Assembly (NCBI RefSeq): GCF_008326345.1
Contig: NZ_BJEN01000001.1
Location: 372,001-436,000 of the forward strand
Length of the DNA stretch: 64,000 nucleotides
Direction: 5' to 3'
DNA from: Cutibacterium modestum
Lineage (GTDB): Bacteria; Actinomycetota; Actinomycetes; Propionibacteriales; Propionibacteriaceae
Shown one piece after another: positions 48,132 through 56,920 of the stretch (the first letter of the stretch is position 1; each line of letters opens with the position of its first letter). A program made the position numbers and the translations under genes. Under the pieces are notes generated by a model. That model ran no database searches. It saw only the letters and a program-made list of their open reading frames with translations, and was not told the origin of the DNA.

Positions 48132-48179
48132 GCCCCGGGAGATGCCCCGGGAAGGGGCCGGAGACCAGAGGTCTTCCGG
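48132..48179 (-). other. GC-rich structured leader upstream of the small membrane gene
   Basis: GGCCCC (48132-48137) can pair with GGGGCC (48154-48159), enclosing CCCGGG repeats. An adjacent hairpin is formed by CCGGAGACC and GGTCTTCCGG (48158-48179, three-base loop). This could be a structured RNA leader or terminator in the divergent spacer between the membrane gene and the LexA-like gene. No known riboswitch was recognised. Confidence 0.35.
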
Positions 48180-48367
48180 TGCCATCAATGACATCCCCCT
48201 AAGCAGACAAGTTCGCCGCCATCAATGTAGAACACAAGGAGAACAGCCTAGTCAGAAGGGATTAGGTAGCGTCGCGGCGACGTCCAACTCGTGCCTCCAC
48301 GCTCCCTACACGGCACCAGAACGCTGCCGATGGAGAACTGTCGTAGCCGCCCTATACCGTGACTGCC

Positions 48368-49051
48368 ATGACCACCGATACGCCCGGAACCGACACCTCG
48401 GACCCGGCCGCCGTCTCGTCGGCTGTTCCAGTCACGAATACCCGTGAGCCCTCCGCCAAGGAACGTAAAGTCTTGGCAGCCGTCAAGGAGGGGCTGCGTC
48501 GCGACGGCAAAGCCCCAACAGTCCGCGCCCTTGCCGAAATGACGGGAGCGGCGAGCACATCGACGATCCAGCGGCGTATTTCTTCTCTTATCGATCTGGG
48601 GCTGCTACGTCGAACTAAAGGCACTCTCGAGGTAATCGAAGACACCATCGGGGCCACCGATCCACATGGCCCGCAAGCCTTCCAAGTCGAACTCCTCAAT
48701 TCGAGCAACGACGTCCACGAAGAACACGACGAAACCGTCATCGCAGTGCCGTCCCAGCTTCTGCGCCACGGCGAGCACACCGTGGTCATCGCCCGCGACG
48801 ACGGAATGTCCCCCGACATCCACTCCGGAGATCTCGTAGTGGTGCGGCGTATATCGGCGAGCGAACTGCCCGACGATCCATCTGAGGCATACCTCGTGGC
48901 AGCCACCGTAGGCGGGGTGACAGTCGTTCGCACCCTGTCCAAAATTTCGGGCCGGCCATGGCTGTTGGCCTCTAACCCTGCTCACTCACCGATCAATCTC
49001 GACGATGCTTCCCTGCTGGGTCAGGCTGTGTCGCTAATGAGACGACTCTGA
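48368..49051 (+). CDS. LexA-family regulator lacking the self-cleavage catalytic dyad
   Basis: A 227-residue protein that aligns with LexA over its whole length. The winged helix is present (VKEGLRRDGKAPTVRALAEM and SSLIDLGLLRRTKG, residues about 40-85), as is the peptidase-fold C domain (SGDLVVVRRIS near 153 and WLLASNPAHSPINLDDASL near 198). LexA's catalytic Ser (usually GDSM) is Gly146 in DDGM, and the Lys of the TVKTF strand is Arg188 in VVRTL. No Ala-Gly cleavage site is seen in the linker. So it probably binds DNA but cannot cleave itself. The ATG at 48368 or a GTG three codons earlier is the start; no ribosome site is clear, and a TATACC box ten bases upstream hints at a leaderless transcript. 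Confidence 0.85.
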   Translation: MTTDTPGTDTSDPAAVSSAVPVTNTREPSAKERKVLAAVKEGLRRDGKAPTVRALAEMTGAASTSTIQRRISSLIDLGLLRRTKGTLEVIEDTIGATDPHGPQAFQVELLNSSNDVHEEHDETVIAVPSQLLRHGEHTVVIARDDGMSPDIHSGDLVVVRRISASELPDDPSEAYLVAATVGGVTVVRTLSKISGRPWLLASNPAHSPINLDDASLLGQAVSLMRRL

Positions 49052-49592
49052 TGAGGCTCAATTGAACGCCTAGAGGCAAGACGTACACCCAACCGGCGCT
49101 ACCAAAAAACACGCTACAAGCTCATACGGAACTGGCTGATCAATCCTTTTCTGGCCTCTCAAAGCTGCAGTAGTGATCGATAGTATCACCAGCATTGACG
49201 CCATACAGGAAGAGAATTGTGAAGCGGCTTGGTTTTTGTTCTGTTCGAGGTTTTCTTCCTTATTCTAGGTACGCCTTAGCCGGAACAAGCCGCGGAAAAC
49301 GTATCACGCGCCGGAGCACACGTGCATTCATGAATCACAAGGCTCGACCAAACTGGCACCTGGAATCATGCGAGTACAGAACGTGGCTTGCTAGTCTGGC
49401 GAGATTTTTCGAGGTCTTCCTATGACTCCGGACGAGCAGCGTCTCGCTCATAGCGATCAGGTAACCCCGCCCGTATAGGCATCGTTGCGAGCACCTGATC
49501 GTGTCGATGTACGCGGCGTTTCTTAAAGCTGCTGGGCCATACGAGTAATCCGCATAGCGAAACGCAGCACGCTGACCGGCTCAAAAACGTCA
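49052..49592. other. Gene-free stretch downstream of the LexA-like gene
   Basis: This 541-base region shows no convincing gene. One 68-codon frame from a GTG near 49219 has AGGAAGA upstream, but its product is basic, repeats nothing known and is probably random. The DNA looks more AT-rich than its surroundings, with T-runs near 49250. No clear terminator or promoter could be identified. Confidence 0.4.
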
Positions 49593-51638
49593 TCATTCCC
49601 CCAGCCTTCGCAACGCCCCAACGGCCATCTCTCGATCAGTCGTCGTCCAGAAAGACGGCATCGACGCCCTCAGAAATCCACCGTATCTAGCAGTCACCAG
49701 CCGCGGATCGAGGACAGCGACCACACCGCGATCGTCGGCACGCCGAATGAGACGACCAGCCCCTTGGGCCAGCAGGAGCGCGGCGTGGCCAGCCGACACC
49801 GTCATAAATCCGTTGCCGCCAGCTTCTTCAACAGCCATACTCCGGGCTGCCATGAGCGGGTCATCGGGTCTCGGAAACGGGATTCGATCAATAACAACCA
49901 GACGGCAAGTGTCCCCAGGAATGTCGACCCCCTGCCACAGCGACACGGTCCCAAAGAGACAAGTACGCGGGTCAGCCGTAAACCGTCGAGTGAGATCGGC
50001 CAGATGCCCCTCCCCTTGGCACAACACCCGAATATCAGGCATCGCGCTACGCATGTGTGCAGCGGCCGCTACAGCACTGCGTTGAGAGGAAAATAATCCC
50101 AGGGTTCTCCCACCGGCCGCCCACACAAGCTCCGCAAGATCATCGAGAGCCTCAGGTGCAATACCGTCGCGCCCCGGGCGAGGCAACGACCTACCGACGT
50201 AAAGAATCCCCTGCTTCGAGTAGTCGAAGGGCGAGCCAACATCAACTCCCCGCCACCCCATCTGGGTCTCAAGGATCTCGGGAGCATCTCCCTCAACCTG
50301 CTCGCGCGGGGATAGCCCAACGCCGCGCGCTGTCGTGAGGAAACTACCACCAATGCATAAGGTCGCCGAGGTTAATATCGTGGTGGACTGAGCAAAGACG
50401 TTCTCCCGCAACAGGCCACCAACGCTCAGCGGAGCGACGTGAATACTGCGGTATCCCTTCTCAGATTCAGAGACCCACACCACGTCGGCGGCAGCCAGCC
50501 CCACCGTGCGATCGGCGGTTTCAAAAACCTCCCGCATCGCAGCTTGAGCCTGCATCCTCTCCGCATCGACGGACTCCTTAGAGTCCTCATCGTTTCGGCC
50601 CAACTGACTGACAGCATCGCGAGCGAGATCACGCAATACTGTGCAGGCCTGGATGACCTGAGCGTCCGGCCTGGTGACCCGACCTGGAGCGGTCGCGTTC
50701 ATGGCCCGGGCAAGGACGTCAGCCTGATTGAGCAGATCAGCACCAACGACGTCGTCAAGCCATGTCAAGGCACGCTTCACGGTCGTCGTCACGATAGCTG
50801 AAGAGAGATCCTTCGAAGCAGCCCTAGTAAACTGGTTTACTAGCTCATGGGCCTCGTCGATAATGACCGTGTCATGCTCCGGAAGAACGTGTCCACCATT
50901 GAGGGCATCGATCGCGAGCATCGCGTGATTGGTGACCACCAAGTCAGCATTTCGAGCCTGTTCCCGCGCAGCTTCCGATAGGCACTCACTGCCAAACGGA
51001 CACCGCTGAGCCCCAAGACACTCATTGGCTGGCACACTCACCTGAGCCCATGCGAGCGGAGTGTGGGGAGGAGCATCGTCGCGATCACCCAGCCCAGATT
51101 CCTCGGCTTGCTCCTCGGCCCATTCCCGCAACATGACGACCTCAGCGCCCAGCGCAGACTCCGGGACCGCTTCCACCTCTCGCTCATGGGCGTCGGCAGC
51201 AAGATTCGCCCCCGGCACGAGGGCATCCTGTCCCTTAGCGCGGGTTGAACCACCCCGCACTTTATGCAGGCAGATGTGGTTGTTCCGTCCTTTGAGAACG
51301 GCCACCTTTGGCCTACGGGGCAAAATCTTCTCAGATGCGTCGAGAATGGCCGGAATATCCTTGTGAGCAAGCTGAGCCTGCAACGCCAACGTTGCAGTGG
51401 CGACGATGACTTGTGCCTCTTTCTCGACGCAATAGACCAGGGCCGGAGCCAAGTAGCCAAGGGATTTTCCCGTTCCCGTACCGGCCTGAACCAACAAGTG
51501 CAGCTCGTCGCGCATAGCTTGGTCGACAGCCTCAGCCATCGCGACCTGGCCAGGTCTCTCCTGGCCACCCATTTCAGAGACGGCAGTGCTGAGGAGGTTA
51601 CGACACATCTGGCTGACTTCTGCTGGCTCAGTCGCCAT
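49593..51638 (-). CDS. dinG: ATP-dependent DNA helicase DinG
   Basis: A 681-residue XPD-like helicase. The Walker A QAGTGTGKSLGY is near residue 57, a cysteine set that can hold an Fe-S cluster spans CLGAQRCPFGSEC near 210, and the DEAH box VIIDEAHELVNQ is near 260. Motifs QGVDIPGDTC near 565 and AQGAGRLIRRADD near 630 complete the core. DinG unwinds DNA and RNA-DNA hybrids and clears R-loops at stalled forks. Its ATG overlaps the hflX stop by 11 bases, so the pair is one operon expressed from the damage-type promoter upstream of hflX. Confidence 0.93.
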   Translation of the reverse strand: MATEPAEVSQMCRNLLSTAVSEMGGQERPGQVAMAEAVDQAMRDELHLLVQAGTGTGKSLGYLAPALVYCVEKEAQVIVATATLALQAQLAHKDIPAILDASEKILPRRPKVAVLKGRNNHICLHKVRGGSTRAKGQDALVPGANLAADAHEREVEAVPESALGAEVVMLREWAEEQAEESGLGDRDDAPPHTPLAWAQVSVPANECLGAQRCPFGSECLSEAAREQARNADLVVTNHAMLAIDALNGGHVLPEHDTVIIDEAHELVNQFTRAASKDLSSAIVTTTVKRALTWLDDVVGADLLNQADVLARAMNATAPGRVTRPDAQVIQACTVLRDLARDAVSQLGRNDEDSKESVDAERMQAQAAMREVFETADRTVGLAAADVVWVSESEKGYRSIHVAPLSVGGLLRENVFAQSTTILTSATLCIGGSFLTTARGVGLSPREQVEGDAPEILETQMGWRGVDVGSPFDYSKQGILYVGRSLPRPGRDGIAPEALDDLAELVWAAGGRTLGLFSSQRSAVAAAAHMRSAMPDIRVLCQGEGHLADLTRRFTADPRTCLFGTVSLWQGVDIPGDTCRLVVIDRIPFPRPDDPLMAARSMAVEEAGGNGFMTVSAGHAALLLAQGAGRLIRRADDRGVVAVLDPRLVTARYGGFLRASMPSFWTTTDREMAVGALRRLGE

Positions 51639-53079
51639 TACAAGCCTCCCCTACCTCAGCCGCTAGAGCAGGGTGAAGGTGAGCGATGACATGGGTGCCA
51701 TCAGCGGTGTGATCGATGAGTTCGATGGCTCCGTTGCGATGAATCTTGTCCACGAGGTCCCCGCGCGCATAGGGAATGACGGCGTCGACGCACTGGGAAG
51801 GTACTGGAAGATCAGCCTCGACGGCTTCGATAAGCTCATCGGTTCCTTCACCTGTGTGGGCAGAGACCAGGTACGCCTCTGGGAAGGTAGAGCGCAAGGC
51901 CACGATGGCATCATCGCTAAGACGATCAATCTTGTTAAGAACGAGGACCTCAGGAATGGCACTGGCTCCAATCCCCGACAGCACCGCGCGCACTGCGTCG
52001 ACCTGGCCGACCGGATCTGGATCAGCTGCATCCACAACGTGGAGGAGCACATCGGCCATCGCTGTCTCCTCCAGAGTAGATGCAAAGGCTTCGACGAGAT
52101 CGTGCGGCAAGTGCCGAACAAATCCCACCGTGTCAGTGAGGGTATAGACTCGACCGTCGGAGGTGGTAGTTCGTCGAGTCGTGGGGTCAAGGGTTGCGAA
52201 AAGAGCATTCTCGACAAGTACCCCGGCACGAGTGAGCCGGTTGAGCAAGGAGGACTTCCCGGCGTTTGTGTACCCGACGATGGCTACTGACGGCACCTTG
52301 CTTCGGACGCGATCGGCTCGTTTGGAGGCACGGGTGGATTCGATGTGCTTAAGACGCCGGCGCAACACCGCAATCCGATGGCCGATACGTCGACGGTCGG
52401 TCTCGATACGAGTTTCACCGGGGCCACGGCCGCCGATACCGGCACCTCCGGCGGCTCGCCCACCGGTCTGACGCGAAAGATTGCCACCCCAACCGCGCAG
52501 TCTCTGCTTGAGGTAGTTGAGCTGGGCCAATTCCACCTGAGTACGGCCTTCAACGCTGCGCGCGTGCTGAGCGAATATGTCGAGAATCAGGGCCGTCCGA
52601 TCCACAACCTTGACCTTGACCCGGTCCTCGAGGTTGCGCAACTGAGCGGCGTCAAGCTCACCGTCGCAAATGACGGTATCAGCACCAGTCGCCCGCACAA
52701 CCTCGGCGAGCTCTGCCACCTTGCCCGAACCAATGTAGGTCGCCGGATCCGGGGTAGTTCGACGCTGCATGACAGCCTCAAGTACCTGTGACCCAGCCGT
52801 CTCGGCAAGGGCCTTCAACTCCGCCATAGCGTTTTCGGCGTCCTTAGCGGTTCCGTGAGTCCACACCGAGCACAGCACGACCCGTTCCAGCCTCAATTGA
52901 CGGTATTCAACCTCGGAAATATCCGACAGGTCAGTTGACATGCCCGGAACGCGAGTCAGCGAAAGACGTGCGTCCAGATCAAATTGGTCACCATCGTAGT
53001 TGTTCTGGTCACCGCTGAAATCGCCGATGCCCTCCAGCACATCCTCGCGCTCGTCGTCGATGTGTTCGGTCTCGCTCAC
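51628..53079 (-). CDS. hflX: Ribosome-associated GTPase HflX
   Basis: A 483-residue GTPase that splits stalled ribosomes after stress. An acidic head precedes the HflX N-terminal domain (YIGSGKVAELAEVVRATGAD near 110), followed by the Gly-rich GRGPGETRIETDRR linker near 220 and the G domain (GYTNAGKSSLLNRL near 270, DTVGFVRHLPHD near 315, NKID near 375). The start is a GTG at 53079. It precedes dinG with an 11-base overlap. A promoter resembling the actinobacterial RecA-NDp type lies 34 bases upstream. Confidence 0.94.
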   Translation of the reverse strand: MSETEHIDDEREDVLEGIGDFSGDQNNYDGDQFDLDARLSLTRVPGMSTDLSDISEVEYRQLRLERVVLCSVWTHGTAKDAENAMAELKALAETAGSQVLEAVMQRRTTPDPATYIGSGKVAELAEVVRATGADTVICDGELDAAQLRNLEDRVKVKVVDRTALILDIFAQHARSVEGRTQVELAQLNYLKQRLRGWGGNLSRQTGGRAAGGAGIGGRGPGETRIETDRRRIGHRIAVLRRRLKHIESTRASKRADRVRSKVPSVAIVGYTNAGKSSLLNRLTRAGVLVENALFATLDPTTRRTTTSDGRVYTLTDTVGFVRHLPHDLVEAFASTLEETAMADVLLHVVDAADPDPVGQVDAVRAVLSGIGASAIPEVLVLNKIDRLSDDAIVALRSTFPEAYLVSAHTGEGTDELIEAVEADLPVPSQCVDAVIPYARGDLVDKIHRNGAIELIDHTADGTHVIAHLHPALAAEVGEACNGD

Positions 53080-53112
53080 CCGGTATCCATCCTCCCCGAT
53101 GCCGTCGCGCTA

Positions 53113-53135
53113 AGTGTAGGAGGACGCTCTGACAG
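53113..53135 (-). promoter_or_regulatory. RecA-NDp-like promoter of hflX-dinG
   Basis: Read on the minus strand: CTGTCAGAGC, then seven bases, then TACACT. This matches the TTGTCR...TAnnnT promoter of the LexA-independent DNA-damage response known from mycobacteria. The spacing is identical to the element found upstream of recA in this window. It ends 33 bases before the hflX start codon. Confidence 0.55.
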
Positions 53136-53159
53136 GTTCACGAACGCGTGTTCGCCCCC

Positions 53160-53984
53160 TCATCCATTCGGCAGATCCACCTGGCCGGCGGCCAAAATCA
53201 CGGCAGGACCGGTCAGGACGGCCTGATAGCCGTCGTCGGAAGGGCTCAGCGTGACGACAACTTGCCCACCCGGAACGTAGACGGTCCATGGCCCTCGATG
53301 TCGGGTGCGGGCGGCCATGGTGGCGGCAACCGCCACCGTCCCCGTACCGCAAGACATCGTTTCGCCCGAGCCCCTCTCATGGACCCGCATCGCGACAGTG
53401 TGCTGGTCTATCTGCTCCACAAACTCGACGTTGACGCCGTCCGGGAAAGCGGATCGTGGCTGCCAAGTCGGCGAGTCATCAAGGTTAATTCCTGAGACTG
53501 TGGTGTGGTCGGTTACAACGACAGCATGCGGGTTTCCCACGTCAACCTTGCACGCTGACCACCAGGTGTCTTGGTGCTCGATGGTCACGTCGTCGGGTTC
53601 AATCCGGACCGTCCCCATGGTCACGGAAATATCCCCGTCGTCATGCAGCCTGACGTGGCGCACTCCAGCGCGTGTCGCGATATCAGCTTCGGCGGTCATC
53701 ATGTGCCCGGCTTGAACGAGGTAGCGGGCGAACACCCGCAAACCGTTGCCACACATCTCAGCGATCGTGCCGTCAGCGTTGCGATAATCCATAAACCACA
53801 GGTCTGGATCGCCATTCCAGTCCTCGACGTCACGGGCCCGCAAGGCCTGTAGGGTGCCATCAGCCCCGATCCCGAATCGGCGATGGCACAGCCAACGCAC
53901 CTGCTCGGGGGTGAGCGGGTCATGTCGGTCGACGATGACGAAGTCATTGCCGGTGCCGTGCCCCTTCCAGAACTTCGTCGTCAT
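53160..53984 (-). CDS. dapF: Diaminopimelate epimerase
   Basis: A 274-residue enzyme that converts LL- to meso-diaminopimelate for peptidoglycan and lysine. Both catalytic cysteines are in place: MCGNGLRVFARYL near residue 75 and MSCGTGTVAVAA near 211. The opening KFWKGHGTGNDFVIVD is typical. The start follows the miaA stop by four bases, so it is the second gene of a miaA-dapF pair. C. acnes peptidoglycan contains LL-diaminopimelate, so a meso route may serve lysine. Confidence 0.95.
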   Translation of the reverse strand: MTTKFWKGHGTGNDFVIVDRHDPLTPEQVRWLCHRRFGIGADGTLQALRARDVEDWNGDPDLWFMDYRNADGTIAEMCGNGLRVFARYLVQAGHMMTAEADIATRAGVRHVRLHDDGDISVTMGTVRIEPDDVTIEHQDTWWSACKVDVGNPHAVVVTDHTTVSGINLDDSPTWQPRSAFPDGVNVEFVEQIDQHTVAMRVHERGSGETMSCGTGTVAVAATMAARTRHRGPWTVYVPGGQVVVTLSPSDDGYQAVLTGPAVILAAGQVDLPNG

Positions 53985-53988
53985 AGCA

Positions 53989-54954
53989 TTAATCCTCCTC
54001 GTCGAGGGATAGGCTGGTCAACACTCGTGTCACAACCTGGTCATCAAGGTTCGGGGCGAGCGCATTAAACCATTCGATGCGGTCGTCACGGCGGTACCAC
54101 ATGAGTTGTTTGCGGGCAAAGCGACGAGTGCCAATGACGGTCCTGCGGCGCGCCTCATCCTCGTCGTAGTCACCGTCCAGATATTCCAGCACCTGGCGGT
54201 ACCCCAATGCTCGGCTCGCTGTAAGCCCTTCGCGCAGCCCGACGTCAACAAGGGAACGCACCTCGTCGACAAAGCCGTCTGCCCACATCTGATCGACCCG
54301 ATCAGCAATACGCCGATCTATGTCTTCGCGAGGCAACTTCAGACCAATTTGCACCGTGTGAGGCCAATGGAAGGTCCCGTCAGGAATCGTGGCAGTAAAG
54401 GACCCGGTCAGGTCGATAACCTCGAGGGCACGGACGATCCGCCTGCCATTGCCGGGCAAGATTAACTTGGCCGCCTTGGGATCACGACGGGCAAGCTCGT
54501 CATGGAGAGCCTGTGACCCTTCAGCATCTAGCCTCTCCTGCCACCGAGCCCTCACTTCCGAATCCGTCGGTGGGATGGACATTTCCTCAATGATGGCCTT
54601 GGTGTACAGCGCAGACCCTCCAACCAGGATGGGAATGGCGCCACGAGACAGGCAATCCTCAACGGCATCACGGGCCAGCGTCTGCATCAGAACTACTGAA
54701 GAGGGTTCGGTCACGTCAAGGATCGAGACCAGGTGATGCACCACCGTCCGCTGCTCGCACAGCGTAGGGGTAGCAGTGCCAATATCCATCCCGCGATACA
54801 CCACCATCGAGTCGGTATTTATGATCTCGGCAGGGTGCTCGTCAGCATTCAAGCGACGGCACACCCGCACCGCCAGCCTTGACTTTCCGCTAGCAGTAGG
54901 CCCGATGAAACAGATGACCGGCAGACTCACATAGTTATCTTTGCGCACCGTCAC
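53989..54954 (-). CDS. miaA: tRNA dimethylallyltransferase MiaA
   Basis: A protein of about 321 residues that adds a dimethylallyl group to A37 of tRNAs reading U-initial codons. The P-loop GPTASGKS is at residues 18-25 and the conserved NTDSMVVYRGMDIGTA near 44 matches the family's substrate loop. KQLMWYRRDDRIEWFNA near 290 is the typical C-terminal block. The frame is open far upstream; I chose the GTG at 54954 because GAGG lies five bases before it, though a GTG at 54930 is possible. It pairs with miaB, which modifies the same base, about 440 bases away. Confidence 0.9.
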   Translation of the reverse strand: MTVRKDNYVSLPVICFIGPTASGKSRLAVRVCRRLNADEHPAEIINTDSMVVYRGMDIGTATPTLCEQRTVVHHLVSILDVTEPSSVVLMQTLARDAVEDCLSRGAIPILVGGSALYTKAIIEEMSIPPTDSEVRARWQERLDAEGSQALHDELARRDPKAAKLILPGNGRRIVRALEVIDLTGSFTATIPDGTFHWPHTVQIGLKLPREDIDRRIADRVDQMWADGFVDEVRSLVDVGLREGLTASRALGYRQVLEYLDGDYDEDEARRRTVIGTRRFARKQLMWYRRDDRIEWFNALAPNLDDQVVTRVLTSLSLDEED

Positions 54955-55065
54955 GACATCCTCACAACAACGCGTAAAGCGAAAAAACTCACAAAAGTGA
55001 ACCAGCCCCTGTGTAGCCTTTACAGAGTCATCCCCGAGAGGGGGAAACTCCCGAAAGGAGATCAC

Positions 55066-55266
55066 ATGGGACTCTTCGATAAGGCCAAGGACGCCGTCAG
55101 CGACCACCAGGACGACATCAAGAATCAGGCCAGCCAGCACAGCGATCAGGTCGAGCAGGGCATCGACAAGGTTGGCGACGCTGTCGATGACAAGACCGGC
55201 GGCAAGTTCTCCAGTCAGGTCGACAAGGGCCGAGATGCCCTCAAAGACAAGCTTGGCGACCTCTGA
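55066..55266 (+). CDS. MT0933-like antitoxin family protein
   Basis: A 66-residue, very hydrophilic and charged protein (MGLFDKAKDAVSDHQDDIKN and VGDAVDDKTGGKFSSQVDKG). The repeats fit the MT0933-like family, known in mycobacteria as an antitoxin paired with an SRPBCC toxin next door. Here no toxin gene is adjacent (miaA on one side, miaB on the other), so it is an orphan with an open role. A GAAAGGAG site precedes the ATG. A strong terminator follows. Confidence 0.8.
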   Translation: MGLFDKAKDAVSDHQDDIKNQASQHSDQVEQGIDKVGDAVDDKTGGKFSSQVDKGRDALKDKLGDL

Positions 55267-55338
55267 GTCGTCCACAACATAACGCAGTCTGTCCCCGCTG
55301 GGGACCCACTCCGGATGGGAGCGGTCGTGCTGTGAGAC

Positions 55339-55370
55339 GAGGGGTGATGCTCCGCTGAGCACCACCCCTC
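55339..55370. terminator. Bidirectional terminator between the MT0933-like gene and miaB
   Basis: GAGGGGTG at 55339-55346 pairs with CACCCCTC at 55363-55370, and TGCTC (55348-55352) with GAGCA (55357-55361), around a CGCT loop, with a single unpaired base on each side. The two genes converge here. Confidence 0.85.
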
Positions 55371-55393
55371 GCGCGTCTCCACACTTGTAGGAC

Positions 55394-56866
55394 TCACCGT
55401 CGCCGCACCCTAGGAAGGCCAAGCATCGTTGGGGTATTGCAGGACTCCTGACGTACCTGCCACGCATCTCCCCCGCGCGTGCGACGCAGTTTCACCAATC
55501 CGCCATCAGCTACCAAGTGATGCGGGTGGCCAGACGTAATAACAACCTCACCAATATCACCTGGTCGCGGCACGTCATCGCCAGGGTTCAGACTGACGTG
55601 AACCAAACGATTGTCGCAGGCGCGGCCTGTGACGCGGTGGGTAGCTTCGTCCTTGCGGCCCTCTCCCTCCGCAAACATGACCTCGACGGTCCGCCCAACC
55701 TGAGCCTCGTTCTCTTGCCAGGCAATATCGTCGACGAGCTCAACGAGTCGCTCGTAACGCTCCTGGACGATCGGCTTGGGAACCTGATCTGCCATGACAC
55801 CAGCCGGGGTGTGAGGACGGATGGAGTATTGGAATGTGAATGCTGCAGAGAATTTCGACTCTGCAACAACTCGCATCGTCTCGGCGAAATCCTTATCGGT
55901 CTCACCAGGAAACCCGACGATAATGTCGGTGGTGATAGCAGCGTCAGGGATAGCCTCGCGCACCCGATCAAGGATGCCCAGGAACTTTGTGGACCGATAC
56001 GAGCGGCGCATCCGACGCAACACCTCATCGGAACCAGACTGCAGCGGCATATGCAGGCTTGGCATGACGTTAGGAGTCTCAGCCATGGCCTCGATGACGT
56101 CGTCAGTAAAAGCCGCCGGATGCGGGGAGGTGAACCTCACCCTCTCTAGGCCATCGATGTTTCCACAGGCGCGAAGCAGCTTAGCAAAAGCGCCACGATC
56201 ACCGAACTGAACCCCATAGGAGTTGACGTTTTGACCCAGCAGCGTGACTTCCTGGACTCCCTCGTCGACAAGGGCACGGATCTCGGAAAGGATCTCACCC
56301 GGGCGGCGGTCAGTTTCCCTACCACGCAGCTGCGGGACGATGCAGAAGGTACACGTATTGTTGCACCCCACCGAGATCGACACCCACGCCGAGTAGGCGG
56401 AGTCGCGTCTGGTCGGCAGATTTGACGGAAAGGTGATCAGAGACTCCTCGATCTCCACCTGGGCTGTCGCATTATGACGAGCTCTCTTAAGTAGCGCCGG
56501 CAGCGAACCGACGTTGTGGGTACCAAAAACAACGTCAACCCATGGCGCCCGCGCAACAACAGCGTCCTTGTCTTTCTGGGCCATGCAGCCGCCGACAGCA
56601 AGCTGCATCCCAGGATTGGCCGACTTCACCGAAGCCATATGGCCGAGGGTTCCGTAAAGACGGTTATCCGCATTTTCTCGCACCGCGCATGTGTTGAAGA
56701 CGACGACATCCGCTGGTGCCAAAGTGTCAGTTCTTGGGTCGGGGACGTAACCGGCCTCTTCGAGAAGGCCAGCTATGCGCTCGGAGTCATGGACATTCAT
56801 CTGACACCCATAGGTCACAACCCGGTAGGTCGGGGCCTCGGCGTGCTGCAAGGTGTTATTAGGCAT
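55394..56866 (-). CDS. miaB: tRNA-2-methylthio-N6-dimethylallyladenosine synthase MiaB
   Basis: A 490-residue radical-SAM methylthiotransferase. The N-terminal domain with three cysteines ([35 protein letters not shown] and GGCMAQ) carries the auxiliary Fe-S cluster. The radical-SAM core contains [20 protein letters not shown] near residue 170. A TRAM domain closes the protein near 400 onward. It adds methylthio to the adenosine made by MiaA. The ATG at 56866 is preferred, with a GTG three codons earlier as an alternative. Confidence 0.95.
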   Translation of the reverse strand: MPNNTLQHAEAPTYRVVTYGCQMNVHDSERIAGLLEEAGYVPDPRTDTLAPADVVVFNTCAVRENADNRLYGTLGHMASVKSANPGMQLAVGGCMAQKDKDAVVARAPWVDVVFGTHNVGSLPALLKRARHNATAQVEIEESLITFPSNLPTRRDSAYSAWVSISVGCNNTCTFCIVPQLRGRETDRRPGEILSEIRALVDEGVQEVTLLGQNVNSYGVQFGDRGAFAKLLRACGNIDGLERVRFTSPHPAAFTDDVIEAMAETPNVMPSLHMPLQSGSDEVLRRMRRSYRSTKFLGILDRVREAIPDAAITTDIIVGFPGETDKDFAETMRVVAESKFSAAFTFQYSIRPHTPAGVMADQVPKPIVQERYERLVELVDDIAWQENEAQVGRTVEVMFAEGEGRKDEATHRVTGRACDNRLVHVSLNPGDDVPRPGDIGEVVITSGHPHHLVADGGLVKLRRTRGGDAWQVRQESCNTPTMLGLPRVRRR

Positions 56867-56920
56867 AGCGCACACACTCTACGTCATGTACTCATTGCGA
56901 CGTGACTCGATGACTGCCTA

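Noticed and set aside
48330-48367. RecA-NDp-like promoter in front of the LexA-like gene
   Set aside because: CTGTCG and TATACC occur, but the spacing is two bases too short compared with the recA and hflX elements.
49195-49425. Small basic protein downstream of the LexA-like gene
   Set aside because: A weak ribosome site exists, but the sequence has no family and the region lacks coding character.
53960-53990. Overlap or terminator between miaA and dapF
   Set aside because: Only four bases separate the genes and there is no hairpin; they form a simple operon.
54955-55467. Long N-terminal extension of miaA
   Set aside because: It runs through the promoter and coding strand of the MT0933-like gene; the MiaA family starts next to its P-loop.
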